Translations under genes and position numbers: made by a program
NCBI GenBank assembly: GCA_017304505.1
Contig: JAFKKQ010000342.1
Span: forward strand, 1 to 9,000
Reading direction: 5' to 3'
Length of the DNA stretch: 9,000 nt
Origin: Hyphomicrobiales bacterium
GTDB taxonomy: Bacteria; Pseudomonadota; Alphaproteobacteria; Rhizobiales; Xanthobacteraceae
Part shown: piece after piece, positions 1-6,975 of the stretch
Layout of the letters: every line of letters starts with the position of its first letter
Position numbering within the stretch: position 1 is the first letter of the stretch
Notes under the pieces: generated by a model
What the model saw: only the letters and a program-made list of their open reading frames with translations
The model's database searches: none
Told to the model about the DNA's origin: nothing

Positions 1-51
1 ATGAAGCATCCTGACGCCCCCGACATCGACATCACCATGTCCAAGGACTAG
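1..51 (+). CDS. C-terminal end of an upstream gene (partial; possibly fabI)
   Basis: The frame starting at base 1 is open from the window edge and ends at TAG 49-51. It encodes the last 16 residues, MKHPDAPDIDITMSKD. The ATG at base 1 is probably an internal methionine, because a gene of 16 codons ending 23 bases before the next start looks like the tail of a longer CDS. In many Hyphomicrobiales an enoyl-ACP reductase gene (fabI) precedes a phosphoglycerate mutase-family gene and aroC, so FabI is the best guess. That guess rests on remembered gene order, not on a motif visible in these 16 residues. Confidence 0.4.
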   Translation: MKHPDAPDIDITMSKD

Positions 52-74
52 GCGCACAGCCGGCGGAATCGAGC

Positions 75-674
75 ATGTCGCGGCCCATCCTTTATTTCGC
101 CCGCCACGGCGAAACCGACTGGAACCGGGAGCGCCGGCTGCAGGGTCAGCACGATATCCCGCTCAATGACCTCGGCCGCGTGCAGGCATCGCGCTGCGGC
201 GCGGTTCTGCGCGGATTGTTCGAACGCGACGGCCGGTCGGCTGTGGACTGCGATTACGTTTCAAGCCCGCTTGGGCGCGCCCGTGAAACGATGGAATTGA
301 TGCGTGCGGGCCTGGGGCTTGAGCCCGCCGCCTATCGCACCGACGCTCGCCTCATGGAAATGTCGTTCGGTCGCTGGGAGGGCTTCACCTTTGCCGACCT
401 GCAGGCGCGGGAGGCTGCGGCATTGGCGGAGCGTGAGCGCGACAAATGGGGTTTCGTGCTGCCGGGTGGAGAAAGCTACGCACAACTCCAGGTCCGGGTG
501 CGGGCCTGGTACGACAGCGTGGAGCGCGACACCGTGGTGGCGGCGCATGGCGGCGTCTGCCGCGTGCTGATCGAGCATCTGGGCCTGGCGCCGCCTCTGG
601 CGGCGTCGATGGGCGACATCGGACAAGGGGTCGTCCACGTGTTTACCGGCGATGACATGACCCGCCACGAATGA
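75..674 (+). CDS. Histidine phosphatase / phosphoglycerate mutase-family protein
   Basis: This is a 199-residue member of the histidine phosphatase superfamily (cofactor-dependent phosphoglycerate mutase-like branch), probably a cytosolic phosphatase with a small phosphorylated substrate. The phosphohistidine motif RHGETDW lies at residues 10-16 with the nucleophile His11. The phosphate-pocket segment SSPLGRARET is at 63-72, the acidic residue Glu95 sits in LMEMSFGRWEG, and the second catalytic histidine is His158 in AAHGG. The length is shorter than true glycolytic dPGM (about 230-250) and fits the broad-specificity phosphatases. The ATG at 75 places RHG at the expected N-terminal position; upstream there is only a weak GGCGGA. 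It starts 23 bases after the upstream gene and is probably cotranscribed with it. The substrate cannot be read from sequence, and the label gpmA would be over-specific. Confidence 0.9.
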   Translation: MSRPILYFARHGETDWNRERRLQGQHDIPLNDLGRVQASRCGAVLRGLFERDGRSAVDCDYVSSPLGRARETMELMRAGLGLEPAAYRTDARLMEMSFGRWEGFTFADLQAREAAALAERERDKWGFVLPGGESYAQLQVRVRAWYDSVERDTVVAAHGGVCRVLIEHLGLAPPLAASMGDIGQGVVHVFTGDDMTRHE

Positions 675-699
675 GAGCAAGGGGAACTCAAAAATCGAA

Positions 700-723
700 G
701 CGGCCGGACGTTGGTCCAGCCGC
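700..723 (-). terminator. Candidate intrinsic terminator for the minus-strand micro-ORF
   Basis: The arms GCGGC-C-GGAC and GTCC-A-GCCGC form 9 base pairs with one mismatch and a GTTG loop (positions on the plus strand). Read on the minus strand, the stem is followed after 5 bases by five T residues (plus-strand A run 690-694). This suits a transcript running leftward from the lysine-rich ORF. No T run follows in the plus direction, so it is a poor terminator for the phosphatase gene. The T run is short and not directly adjacent to the stem, so it is moderate evidence only. Confidence 0.45.
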
Positions 724-766
724 CTGATACGAAGTGCTGAGAAGCATTTCGCGAAGGAACAAGGTT

Positions 767-786
767 CGCCGCGGCGAGCCGCGGCG
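767..786. terminator. GC-rich perfect hairpin just downstream of the micro-ORF
   Basis: CGCCGCGG (767-774) and CCGCGGCG (779-786) are perfect inverted repeats around the tetraloop CGAG. The hairpin begins 8 bases beyond the stop of the minus-strand lysine-rich ORF. No real T run follows on either strand, so it may be a pause site, an RNA-stability hairpin or a weak terminator backed up by the one at 700-723. Such GC palindromes also arise by chance in GC-rich DNA. Confidence 0.35.
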
Positions 787-794
787 GCGCTTGC

Positions 795-854
795 TTACTT
801 CGACGATTCCTTCTTCGCGGCCTTCTTCGCTTTCTTCTTCTTCTTCATCGCCAT
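795..854 (-). CDS. Candidate lysine-rich micro-protein (19 aa)
   Basis: A tiny minus-strand reading frame, MAMKKKKKAKKAAKKESSK, ends at TAA (795-797). Ten of 19 residues are lysine, nine of them coded AAG. I chose the ATG at 854 because AGGA lies 8 bases upstream of it, a good Shine-Dalgarno spacing. An ATG at 863 would add three residues (MAA) but has no ribosome site at a workable distance. The same frame is open as far as 1022, but that N-terminal extension looks like noise. Hairpins at 767-786 and 700-723 lie downstream in the correct direction. I do not recognise a family. The composition resembles histone H1-like or ribosome-associated basic tails, so nucleic-acid binding is a guess. 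An untranslated RNA or a chance lysine-codon run remains possible. Confidence 0.4.
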   Translation of the reverse strand: MAMKKKKKAKKAAKKESSK

Positions 855-1008
855 GGCAGCCATCCTGTGTCTGTGAGAGTTGTCCGCGGTGGCGGCTCGA
901 TCCGGGCTGATTTGCCGGCCGCCCCCACCAAAATCGAGCATGCCATATCGGCTCGTTCCGCGCAATGAGAAAATGGAAAAAACACTTATATTTCCGTAGC
1001 TTAACGGA

Positions 1009-1056
1009 CATTCAGATTCCAATTAATCGACGTTCAGGCATCTGAATGAACATTCA
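1009..1056. promoter_or_regulatory. Cluster of CATTCAG-like half-sites upstream of aroC
   Basis: Three same-direction copies, CATTCAG (1009-1015), CGTTCAG (1031-1037) and CATTCAT (1051-1057), are spaced 22 and 20 bases apart, about two helical turns. One inverted copy, CTGAATG, lies at 1042-1048. The copies form two overlapping inverted repeats: TTCAG-gcat-CTGAA (1033-1046) and TGAATG-aa-CATTCA (1043-1056). The cluster lies just upstream of the candidate aroC promoter, where an activator or repressor could sit. It does not match the alphaproteobacterial LexA direct repeat GTTC-N7-GTTC. The regulator is unknown. Confidence 0.4.
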
Positions 1057-1071
1057 TCCCGCATCTCGGCT

Positions 1072-1100
1072 TTGACCCGGAAACAAGCGCGGGCTACGAC
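1072..1100 (+). promoter_or_regulatory. Candidate sigma-70-type promoter for aroC
   Basis: TTGACC (1072-1077) and TACGAC (1095-1100) are separated by exactly 17 bases. The -35 element is close to the alphaproteobacterial TTGAC consensus. The -10 element is poor, matching TATAAT at three of six positions. Transcription would start near 1107 and give a leader of about 15 bases before the ATG at 1122. It is the best-placed candidate I found by eye, with no experimental support. Confidence 0.3.
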
Positions 1101-1121
1101 ACCGCCCGAAGCGGAACTGTC

Positions 1122-2246
1122 ATGTCATTCAATACTTTCGGCCACCTCTTTCGGGTAACGACCTTTGGCGAGAGCCACGGGCCTGCAATCGGCTGTGTGG
1201 TCGATGGCTGCCCGCCGCGCATCCCCCTGAGCGAGGCCGATATCCAGCCCTACCTCGACAAGCGGCGGCCCGGTCAGTCGCGCTTCACCACGCAGCGCCA
1301 GGAACCGGACACCGTCCGCATCCTGTCCGGCGTCTTTACCGACGGGGATAGCGGCCAGCCGGTCACCACCGGCGCGCCGATCGCCTTGATGATCGAAAAT
1401 GTCGACCAGCGCTCGAAGGACTATTCCGCCATCAAGGACAGCTACCGTCCGGGCCATGCCGGCTACACCTGCGATGTTAAATACGGGCTGCAGGATGATC
1501 GTGGCGGCGGCCGGGCCTCCCCGCGCGATACGGCGATGCGGGTGGCGGCCGGCGCCATCGCGCGCAAGGTGGTGCCGGGCCTCAGCGTGCGCGCTGCATT
1601 GATCCAGATGGGGCCGCACAAGATCGACCGCGAGGCGTGGGATTGGGCGGAGGTCGAGCGCAATCCGTTCTTCTGCCCGGACGCCAAGGCCGCAGCGACG
1701 TTCGCGGATTTCCTCGACGGCGTGCGCAAGCAGGGCTCGTCGGTCGGCGCCATCATCGAAGTGGTGGCCGAGGGCGTGCCGCCGGGGCTCGGCGCGCCGA
1801 TCTATGGCAAGCTCGACGGCGATCTGGCCGGCGCGGTGATGGGCATCAACGCGGTCAAGGGCGTGGAGATCGGCGCCGGATTCGCGGCGGCGATGCTGTC
1901 GGGCGAGGACAACGCCGACGAGATGCGGGTCGGCAACGACGGCAGGCCGCGGTTCCTGTCCAACAACGCCGGCGGCATTCTCGGCGGCATTTCGACGGGG
2001 CAGCCTGTCGTTCTGCGCTTTGTCGTCAAGCCGACATCGTCGATCCTCACGCCACGCAAAACCGTCGATCGTTACGGCAACGAAACCGAGGTGATGACCA
2101 AGGGCCGTCACGACCCCTGCGTCGGCATCCGGGCGGTGCCGATCGGCGAGGCGATGGTGGCGTGCGTCATTGCCGATCATTATCTGCGTCAACGCGGCCA
2201 AGTCGGCGAAACGCCCGCGTGGCCATTCAAGAAGCCCGCGGTCTAA
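1122..2246 (+). CDS. aroC: Chorismate synthase
   Basis: AroC converts 5-enolpyruvylshikimate-3-phosphate to chorismate, the last common step of the shikimate pathway, using reduced FMN in the cytosol. At 374 residues it has full family length. The N-terminal signature GESHG is at 16-20 with catalytic His19. RPGQS is at 49-53, the second catalytic histidine His112 is in [22 protein letters not shown] is at 281-295, and GRHDPC at 328-333 comes before the C-terminal RAVPIGEAM. The family motif I remember as RSSARET reads RASPRDT at 131-137, and HADYTY reads HAGYTC at 112-117, so part of the central flavin-site region is divergent. The ATG at 1122 gives the canonical N-terminus with GESHG in place; the Shine-Dalgarno GGA is weak. 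It lies 21 bases ahead of ribBA and is probably cotranscribed with it. Confidence 0.97.
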   Translation: MSFNTFGHLFRVTTFGESHGPAIGCVVDGCPPRIPLSEADIQPYLDKRRPGQSRFTTQRQEPDTVRILSGVFTDGDSGQPVTTGAPIALMIENVDQRSKDYSAIKDSYRPGHAGYTCDVKYGLQDDRGGGRASPRDTAMRVAAGAIARKVVPGLSVRAALIQMGPHKIDREAWDWAEVERNPFFCPDAKAAATFADFLDGVRKQGSSVGAIIEVVAEGVPPGLGAPIYGKLDGDLAGAVMGINAVKGVEIGAGFAAAMLSGEDNADEMRVGNDGRPRFLSNNAGGILGGISTGQPVVLRFVVKPTSSILTPRKTVDRYGNETEVMTKGRHDPCVGIRAVPIGEAMVACVIADHYLRQRGQVGETPAWPFKKPAV

Positions 2247-2256
2247 CGCCGGCGCG

Positions 2257-2262
2257 AAGGAG
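2257..2262 (+). promoter_or_regulatory. Ribosome binding site fixing the GTG start of ribBA
   Basis: AAGGAG lies 5 bases before the GTG at 2268-2270. This strong site supports GTG as the start codon, which also places the DHBP-synthase motif at its usual distance from the N-terminus. It lies inside the 21-base gap after aroC, consistent with translation from a shared mRNA. Confidence 0.8.
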
Positions 2263-2267
2263 CATCC

Positions 2268-3359
2268 GTGACTGAATCCCATCAACGTGTTGAGGCGGCC
2301 GTCGCCGCCTTTGCCCGAGGCGAAGTCATTGTCGTGACCGACGACGACGATCGCGAGAACGAAGGCGATCTGTTCGTTGCGGCATCGTTGTGCACGGCGG
2401 AGAAGATGGCGTTCATCATCCGCAACACATCGGGCATCGTCTGTGCGCCGCTCTCCGCCGATGAAGCGCGGCGGCTGCGTCTCGATCCGATGGTGGCGGC
2501 CAACGATGCGCCGCTGGGCACCGCATTCACCATTACGGTCGATGTCCGCCACGGGTTGACCACCGGCATCTCGGCGGAAGAGCGCAATAACACCGTGCGG
2601 GCCTTGGCGAACGGCAACAGCGGCGCCGCCGATTTCGTGCGGCCCGGCCACGTCTTTCCGCTCGTGGCCAAGGATGGCGGCGTGCTGATGCGCTCCGGCC
2701 ATACCGAAGCGTGCATCGACCTTTGCCGTCTCGCCGAGTTGCCGCCGGTCGGCGTGTTGTCGGAATTGATGAACGACGACGGCACGGTCATGCGCGGGCC
2801 CGATGTCGCAGCGTTTGCCGCGCGTCACAAGCTCGCGCAAATCTCGATTGCCGACCTGATCGCCTACCGGCAGGCGAGGGAGAAGCTGGTCAAGCGCGTC
2901 GGCGAGTTTCCGGTGAAAAGCCAGATCGGTTCGCTCGCGGGCTATGCCTATGTGACGCCGTTCGATGCGGTGCATCACATCGCGGTGGTCTACGGCAAGA
3001 TCGGCGACGGCCAGAACGTGCTGGCTCGGCTGCATCGCGCCGACATCATCGGCGATACGTTCGGCCCGACCAATTCGGTTCACCTGGCTCTCCAGCGGCT
3101 CAAGGAGGAGGGGCGCGGCGTTATCGTGATTCTGCGCGACGGCGCGGCCGGTGTGCCGACCCACGGAATTCCGTCCGACGACAAAAGCTCCGATGCGGTC
3201 CGCAACCAGCAGTGGCGCGAAGTCGGCCTCGGTGCGCAAATCCTGAAAGATCTCGGCATTTCTTCCATCCGGTTGCTGACGTCGTCCGCCCGGCGCACCT
3301 ATGTGGGGCTGGCCGGGTTTGACATCGAAATCACCGGGATCGAGCCGATCGACGGATAG
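2268..3359 (+). CDS. ribBA: 3,4-dihydroxy-2-butanone 4-phosphate synthase with degenerate GTP cyclohydrolase II-like domain (RibBA type)
   Basis: This is a 363-residue two-domain protein of riboflavin synthesis. The N-terminal DHBP synthase domain (about 1-203) converts ribulose 5-phosphate to 3,4-dihydroxy-2-butanone 4-phosphate. Its metal and substrate motif DDDDRENEGD is at 25-34, RHGLTTGISAEERNNT at 94-109, GHTEA with His145 at 144-148, and DGTVMRGPD at 171-179. The C-terminal part (about 204-363) still resembles GTP cyclohydrolase II: VLARLHRADIIGDTFG, EEGRGVIVILRDG, GLGAQILKDLGI and RLLTSS. However, the three zinc cysteines are gone, and this half contains no cysteine at all. The RQEGR-type segment is also altered. 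The protein is therefore probably active only as RibB, and a separate RibA would be needed. It starts at GTG behind AAGGAG, 21 bases after aroC. Confidence 0.92.
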   Translation: MTESHQRVEAAVAAFARGEVIVVTDDDDRENEGDLFVAASLCTAEKMAFIIRNTSGIVCAPLSADEARRLRLDPMVAANDAPLGTAFTITVDVRHGLTTGISAEERNNTVRALANGNSGAADFVRPGHVFPLVAKDGGVLMRSGHTEACIDLCRLAELPPVGVLSELMNDDGTVMRGPDVAAFAARHKLAQISIADLIAYRQAREKLVKRVGEFPVKSQIGSLAGYAYVTPFDAVHHIAVVYGKIGDGQNVLARLHRADIIGDTFGPTNSVHLALQRLKEEGRGVIVILRDGAAGVPTHGIPSDDKSSDAVRNQQWREVGLGAQILKDLGISSIRLLTSSARRTYVGLAGFDIEITGIEPIDG

Positions 3360-3417
3360 GCGCGGACCCGCCTTTCCTGCCGGGCTGCGTCGTGCGACCA
3401 TCGCTCGATCCTGGCAG

Positions 3418-3423
3418 AGGAGG
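3418..3423 (+). promoter_or_regulatory. Strong ribosome binding site of the DUF1194 gene
   Basis: AGGAGG, a full Shine-Dalgarno core, lies 5 bases before the ATG at 3429. It selects this start over the in-frame methionine at codon 5. The 69-base gap after ribBA shows no clear terminator or promoter, so read-through from ribBA is likely. Confidence 0.8.
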
Positions 3424-3428
3424 CGCCT

Positions 3429-4289
3429 ATGCAGCGCCGGATGTCGGTGGTTGTCCGTGCTGCGGCCGCGATGGCGGTCGCCGTGCTGTTGGCGGGGCTT
3501 GGCTTTGCCGCGCCCAACAGCCCGCGGATTCTGGTTCAGAAAAATAGCGCGGCCACGCCGGTCGACGTGGAACTGGTGCTCGCGGTCGACGTGTCCTACT
3601 CGATGGACCCGGATGAGCAGGCGCTCCAGCGTGAAGGCTACATGGCGGCCATCACCTCGCGTGAATTCCTGCAGGTTTTGAAGCAAGGCATGCACGGCCG
3701 CATCGCCATGACCTATTTTGAATGGGCCGGCATGCACCATCAGCAGATCATCGTGCCGTGGCGGCTGATCGACGGTCCCGAATCCGCCGACAGCTTTGCC
3801 GCCGATATCGGCCGCGCCCGTTACACGCGCGCGTCGCGCACGTCGATCTCGGGAGCGCTGCTGTTCGCGACGCCATTGTTCGACGGCAGCGGCTATCGCG
3901 GCGTTCGGCGCGTGATCGACGTGTCGGGCGATGGCGTCAACAACAACGGCCCGCTGGTCACGACCACGCGCGATGAGGTTCTGGCCAAGGGCATCACCAT
4001 CAACGGGCTGCCGATCATGCTGAAGCGGCCGAACGCCAGCACGATGGATATCGGCGAACTCGACGTCTACTACGAGGATTGCGTGATCGGCGGTCCCGCG
4101 GCTTTCGTCATCCCGATCAAAGAGCGCGACCAGTTCAAGGAGGCGATCCGTACCAAGCTGGTGCTGGAAATCGCCGGCCGCGTGCCCAAGCACCCTATCG
4201 CTCACCCCATCGTTCCTACCTCCGCCGCGCAGCCGCGTGTGTCATGCACCATCGGCGAAAGGCTGTGGCAGGAGCGGTGGGGGAATTGA
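3429..4289 (+). CDS. DUF1194 family protein, exported von Willebrand A-like fold
   Basis: This 286-residue protein matches the DUF1194 family common in Alphaproteobacteria; its role is not known to me. Residues 1-28 look like a Sec signal peptide: basic RR at 3-4, a hydrophobic core rich in A, V and L, and a likely cleavage near GFAA at 25-28. The mature part has the hallmarks of a von Willebrand A metal site (MIDAS): DVSYS at 54-58, a threonine at 138 in SRTSISGAL, and Asp168 in DVSGDG. Other family-typical blocks are TYFEWAG (95-101), IIVPWRLIDG (107-116) and AKGITINGLPIML (186-198). Cys217 and Cys273 could form a disulfide. It would act in the periplasm or at the envelope, perhaps binding a protein partner through a divalent metal. 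It follows ribBA by 69 bases, and the link to riboflavin is likely positional only. Confidence 0.88.
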   Translation: MQRRMSVVVRAAAAMAVAVLLAGLGFAAPNSPRILVQKNSAATPVDVELVLAVDVSYSMDPDEQALQREGYMAAITSREFLQVLKQGMHGRIAMTYFEWAGMHHQQIIVPWRLIDGPESADSFAADIGRARYTRASRTSISGALLFATPLFDGSGYRGVRRVIDVSGDGVNNNGPLVTTTRDEVLAKGITINGLPIMLKRPNASTMDIGELDVYYEDCVIGGPAAFVIPIKERDQFKEAIRTKLVLEIAGRVPKHPIAHPIVPTSAAQPRVSCTIGERLWQERWGN

Positions 4290-4297
4290 AGTGATCC

Positions 4298-5536
4298 TCA
4301 GCGCTGCAGACGAGCCACGATTTCGACATGCGGCGAATGGCGGAACTGATCGACCGGCGTGACGGCGGTCAGGCGATAGCCGCCGTCGGCGAGGATGCGG
4401 GCATCGCGCGCGAAGGTCGCCGCGTTGCACGACACTGCAACAACGACGGGGACCGCACTTTTCGCAAGCTCGCGGGCTTGCGCCTCCGCGCCCTGGCGCG
4501 GCGGATCGAACACCACGGCGTCGAAACGTTTGAGCTCCTGCGCGACCAGGGGGCGGCGGAACAGGTCGCGCGTTTCGGCCTGGATTGGCTTCAATCCCGG
4601 TGTGTTGTTTGCCGCCTGCCGGAGCGCCGCGACGGCCTCCTCGTCACCGTCAACGGCGGTGACGCGGCCTTTCTCCGCGAGGCGCAACGCGAAGGGGCCA
4701 AGCCCGCAAAACAGGTCGGCGACGCTCTTGGCGGCGCCGGCGTGCTGCGTGGCCAATCGCGTGAGATGATCCTCGCCGGCAACGGTGGCTTGCAGGAACG
4801 AGCCGGGCGGCAGCGCCACGCGCGCACGGCCGAAGGTCGCTGTCGGCGTGGCTCGTTGCGCGATCAGTTCGCCATGCCGCGTCAGCCGCGCCAGGCGGTG
4901 CGCGGCGGCGATCTTCGCCAATTCCGTCATTGCGCCGCTCTGCAGCGAGCCGGAGCCGCGGATGTCCATGTCGATCCCGGCATCGGTTGCGGTCACCTGG
5001 ATGTCCAGCGGCTTCTTGTGTCGCGCCAGTGCCGTAGCGACCGCTCGTGCCGCATCGATGGCGCCGTTAAGCCCCGGCGCCAGCACCGGACAGCGGTCGA
5101 TGGCGACGATGCGATGCTCGCGCGCCGCGGCAAAGCCGACAGTGGCGTTGCCGCGTTGATCGACGCGGGCATGGAAGGTGGCGCGCCGCCGGCCGTCGCC
5201 GTGGGCGTCGATCGGTTCATCGACCGTTGCCTCGAGGCCGGCCTGCGCCAGCGCGGTGACAACGAGGCTTCGTTTCCATTCCCGATAGCGGTCGGCGGCC
5301 CAATGCTGGATGGCGCAGCCGCCGCACGTTCCGAAATGTGGACAGAACGACGCGACGCGCTCCGGGCTCGCCACGTCGATCCGCACCAGACGGCGGCGGT
5401 CGGGATGGCCGGGCACGGGCTCGACTTCGACGGTTTCGCCCGGCAGCGTATAGGGCAGGAACAGCGGCCCCGCCGGTGTCTCGGCCACGCCGTCGCCGCG
5501 ATGGGCCATGCGGCTGATGATGAGACGTTCGGTCAT
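4298..5536 (-). CDS. Class I SAM-dependent RNA methyltransferase, TrmA/RlmD type (m5U)
   Basis: This 412-residue enzyme probably makes 5-methyluridine in rRNA. Residues 1-55 form a TRAM-like RNA-binding domain ([20 protein letters not shown]). A [4Fe-4S] cluster motif follows: Cys65, Cys71 and Cys74 ([10 protein letters not shown]), with Cys149 as likely fourth ligand. SFLQA with Gln249 begins the catalytic domain, the SAM loop [17 protein letters not shown] is at 274-290, and DPPRQGA at 344-350. The catalytic cysteine is Cys370 in [12 protein letters not shown], and the general base is Glu405 in HVEIVA. The ATG at 5536 gives a family-typical N-terminus. GAAGG lies 14 bases upstream, a rather long spacing. 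The frame stays open far into the upstream gene, but that part has no homology that I can see. It starts 17 bases after the MATE stop, so the two are probably cotranscribed. The target base (U1939 or U747 type) cannot be told from sequence alone. Confidence 0.93.
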   Translation of the reverse strand: MTERLIISRMAHRGDGVAETPAGPLFLPYTLPGETVEVEPVPGHPDRRRLVRIDVASPERVASFCPHFGTCGGCAIQHWAADRYREWKRSLVVTALAQAGLEATVDEPIDAHGDGRRRATFHARVDQRGNATVGFAAAREHRIVAIDRCPVLAPGLNGAIDAARAVATALARHKKPLDIQVTATDAGIDMDIRGSGSLQSGAMTELAKIAAAHRLARLTRHGELIAQRATPTATFGRARVALPPGSFLQATVAGEDHLTRLATQHAGAAKSVADLFCGLGPFALRLAEKGRVTAVDGDEEAVAALRQAANNTPGLKPIQAETRDLFRRPLVAQELKRFDAVVFDPPRQGAEAQARELAKSAVPVVVAVSCNAATFARDARILADGGYRLTAVTPVDQFRHSPHVEIVARLQR

Positions 5537-5553
5537 CGCGGTGCGATCAGCCT

Positions 5554-6975
5554 TCAATTCGGAGTGGCAAACTCGGGAAGATAGCCGCGCTTGGTCAGCG
5601 CATGGAAGCGCCAGATCAAGAGCACGGCATAAACCCCGAGCCCGATCGAAAGCCCGATCCAGATGCCGACCGCGCCATAGCCGAGCGGGAACGCCAGCGC
5701 ATAGCACATTGTAAATCCGATGGCCCAGAAACAGATCGCGGCGAACAGCAGCGGCGTGCGGGTGTCGTTCAATCCGCGCAGCGCGCCGGAGGCGACGGTC
5801 TGCACGCCGTCGGCGACGAAGAAACTTGCACCGACCAGCAGCAGGATGGCGGCGAGCCGCAGCGTTGCGTCCATTGCATCCGTGTCGAAACCAAGGAACA
5901 GCAGCGGGATCAGATGCCGAGCCAGGATGACCATCAATGTCATCGCCGCCATGAATGCGGCGCCGAGCGCGATGGCGGCGGCGCCGGCGCGGCGTGTGGC
6001 CGCCGAATCGTAACGTCCCGCGGCGTGACCGACGCGGACGGTCGCCGCCATCGAAATCCCGAACGGCACCATGAACATGATCGAAGCCGTGGTGAGGGCG
6101 ATCTGGTGCGCGGCCAACTCTGTCGTGCCAATCCAGCCCATCAGCAATGCCGCCGCGGCGAACACGCCGTATTCCAGCAGCATCGTTCCTGAGATCGGCG
6201 CGCCGATCTCGAGCAGTTTGCCGAGCAGCGGCCAGTCCGGCACCCAGAAGCGGCCGAGAACGTGATACTTCTTGAACGGCCGGCAGGCGTAGCACACCCA
6301 CACGCCGGCGATGCACATGCCGGTGTTGACGATGGTTGTAGCAAGCCCCGCACCCAGCATCTCCAGTCGCGGCAGGCCGAACTCGCCGTAGATGAGGGCG
6401 TAGGCCAGCAACGTATTGATGGGAATCGCGACGAGCGTGATCCACAGGCCGGGCTCGGGCCAGTTCAGCGATTGCATGAAACCGCGCAGCGCAATGAACC
6501 ACCATGCCGGCACGAGGCACCACGCCAGGCCGAGCAGATAGGTCGATGCCAGCGCCGCCGCCTCCGGCGTCTGTCCGAGCGCGAGCAGGATGTCCTCGCC
6601 GTAAAGCTGCGAGACGGTGAGGGGAATGCCGAGCAGCGTCGCCGCCCAAAGGCCGACGCGCAGGGCACGGCGCACCATGCGCGGCTGTCGCGCGCCGTAA
6701 GCCTGCGAAGCCAGCGGCGACACCGCGGAGACGATGCCCATGCCGACCACGAAGGCCGCGAACAGGATCGTGTGCGCCAGCGCCGACGCCGCGACAACCC
6801 GATTGCCGAGGCGGCCGAGCAGAGCGAGGTCGCTCGTCATCATCGCGACCTGCCCGAGTTGCGTCAGCGCAATCGGGAGCGCGAGCTTGAATGTCTCGAT
6901 CGTCTCGCTGCGCCACACCGGCCCGCTCGCGGGCCGCCGCGCGGCGCTCGCGAGCGTTTGGTCCGGCATTGTCAT
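5554..6975 (-). CDS. MATE family (NorM-like) multidrug/cation-coupled efflux transporter
   Basis: This is an inner-membrane exporter of 473 residues, the usual length for a 12-helix MATE protein. The two homologous MatE halves cover about 32-192 and 253-415. Family blocks include [11 protein letters not shown] at 86-96, [21 protein letters not shown] at 286-306, [10 protein letters not shown] at 314-323 and [14 protein letters not shown] at 396-409. Glu268 (LLEYG) and Asp389 ([10 protein letters not shown]) appear to match the acidic residues that couple Na+ or H+ in NorM, judged from memory of the family. The start may be the ATG at 6975 or the ATG at 6969 (third codon); neither has a clear Shine-Dalgarno site. 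It lies 204 bases after dxs and 17 bases before the methyltransferase. Substrates of NorM-like proteins include cationic drugs and dyes; the natural substrate here is unknown. Confidence 0.93.
   Translation of the reverse strand: MTMPDQTLASAARRPASGPVWRSETIETFKLALPIALTQLGQVAMMTSDLALLGRLGNRVVAASALAHTILFAAFVVGMGIVSAVSPLASQAYGARQPRMVRRALRVGLWAATLLGIPLTVSQLYGEDILLALGQTPEAAALASTYLLGLAWCLVPAWWFIALRGFMQSLNWPEPGLWITLVAIPINTLLAYALIYGEFGLPRLEMLGAGLATTIVNTGMCIAGVWVCYACRPFKKYHVLGRFWVPDWPLLGKLLEIGAPISGTMLLEYGVFAAAALLMGWIGTTELAAHQIALTTASIMFMVPFGISMAATVRVGHAAGRYDSAATRRAGAAAIALGAAFMAAMTLMVILARHLIPLLFLGFDTDAMDATLRLAAILLLVGASFFVADGVQTVASGALRGLNDTRTPLLFAAICFWAIGFTMCYALAFPLGYGAVGIWIGLSIGLGVYAVLLIWRFHALTKRGYLPEFATPN

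Larger units (their letters stand above)
855..1121. other. Intergenic control region between the micro-ORF and aroC
   Basis: These 267 bases lack a convincing gene. From about 970 to 1057 the sequence is clearly more AT-rich than the surroundings, which fits a divergent regulatory region. A TATAAG-like -10 candidate for leftward transcription can be read on the minus strand at 985-990, but no good -35 element goes with it. On the plus strand the interval holds the half-site cluster at 1009-1056 and the candidate aroC promoter at 1072-1100. The ORF extension of the micro-gene across this stretch has no family resemblance that I recognise. Confidence 0.5.

Noticed and set aside
864..1022. N-terminal extension of the lysine-rich ORF up to 1022 (75 residues in total)
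   Set aside because: The extension runs through the AT-rich control region and half-sites, has no ribosome site, and has no coding-like composition. The good Shine-Dalgarno site is at the ATG at 854.
1032..1050. LexA (SOS) box upstream of aroC, suggested by GTTC and GAAC elements
   Set aside because: The alphaproteobacterial LexA site is a direct GTTC-N7-GTTC repeat. Here the elements are inverted and wrongly spaced.
2247..2267. FMN riboswitch ahead of ribBA
   Set aside because: Only 21 bases separate aroC and ribBA, far too few for an FMN aptamer, and nothing like its conserved elements is seen upstream of aroC.
1125..4205. A 1026-codon open frame on the minus strand, antisense to aroC, ribBA and DUF1194
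   Set aside because: Its translation is rich in R, H, D, A and G with no recognisable domain, and it runs opposite three well-supported genes. Long antisense frames are usual in GC-rich coding DNA, because stop codons become rare in particular phase relations.
4328..5584. A 418-codon plus-strand frame antisense to the methyltransferase
   Set aside because: It has no family resemblance and shadow-type composition, and it overlaps a gene with all catalytic residues intact.
4298..6916. An 872-codon minus-strand frame suggesting a methyltransferase with a very long N-terminal extension
   Set aside because: The part upstream of 5536 overlaps the MATE gene in another frame and looks like low-complexity R/A/G-rich shadow sequence. 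The domain homology starts at [10 protein letters not shown].
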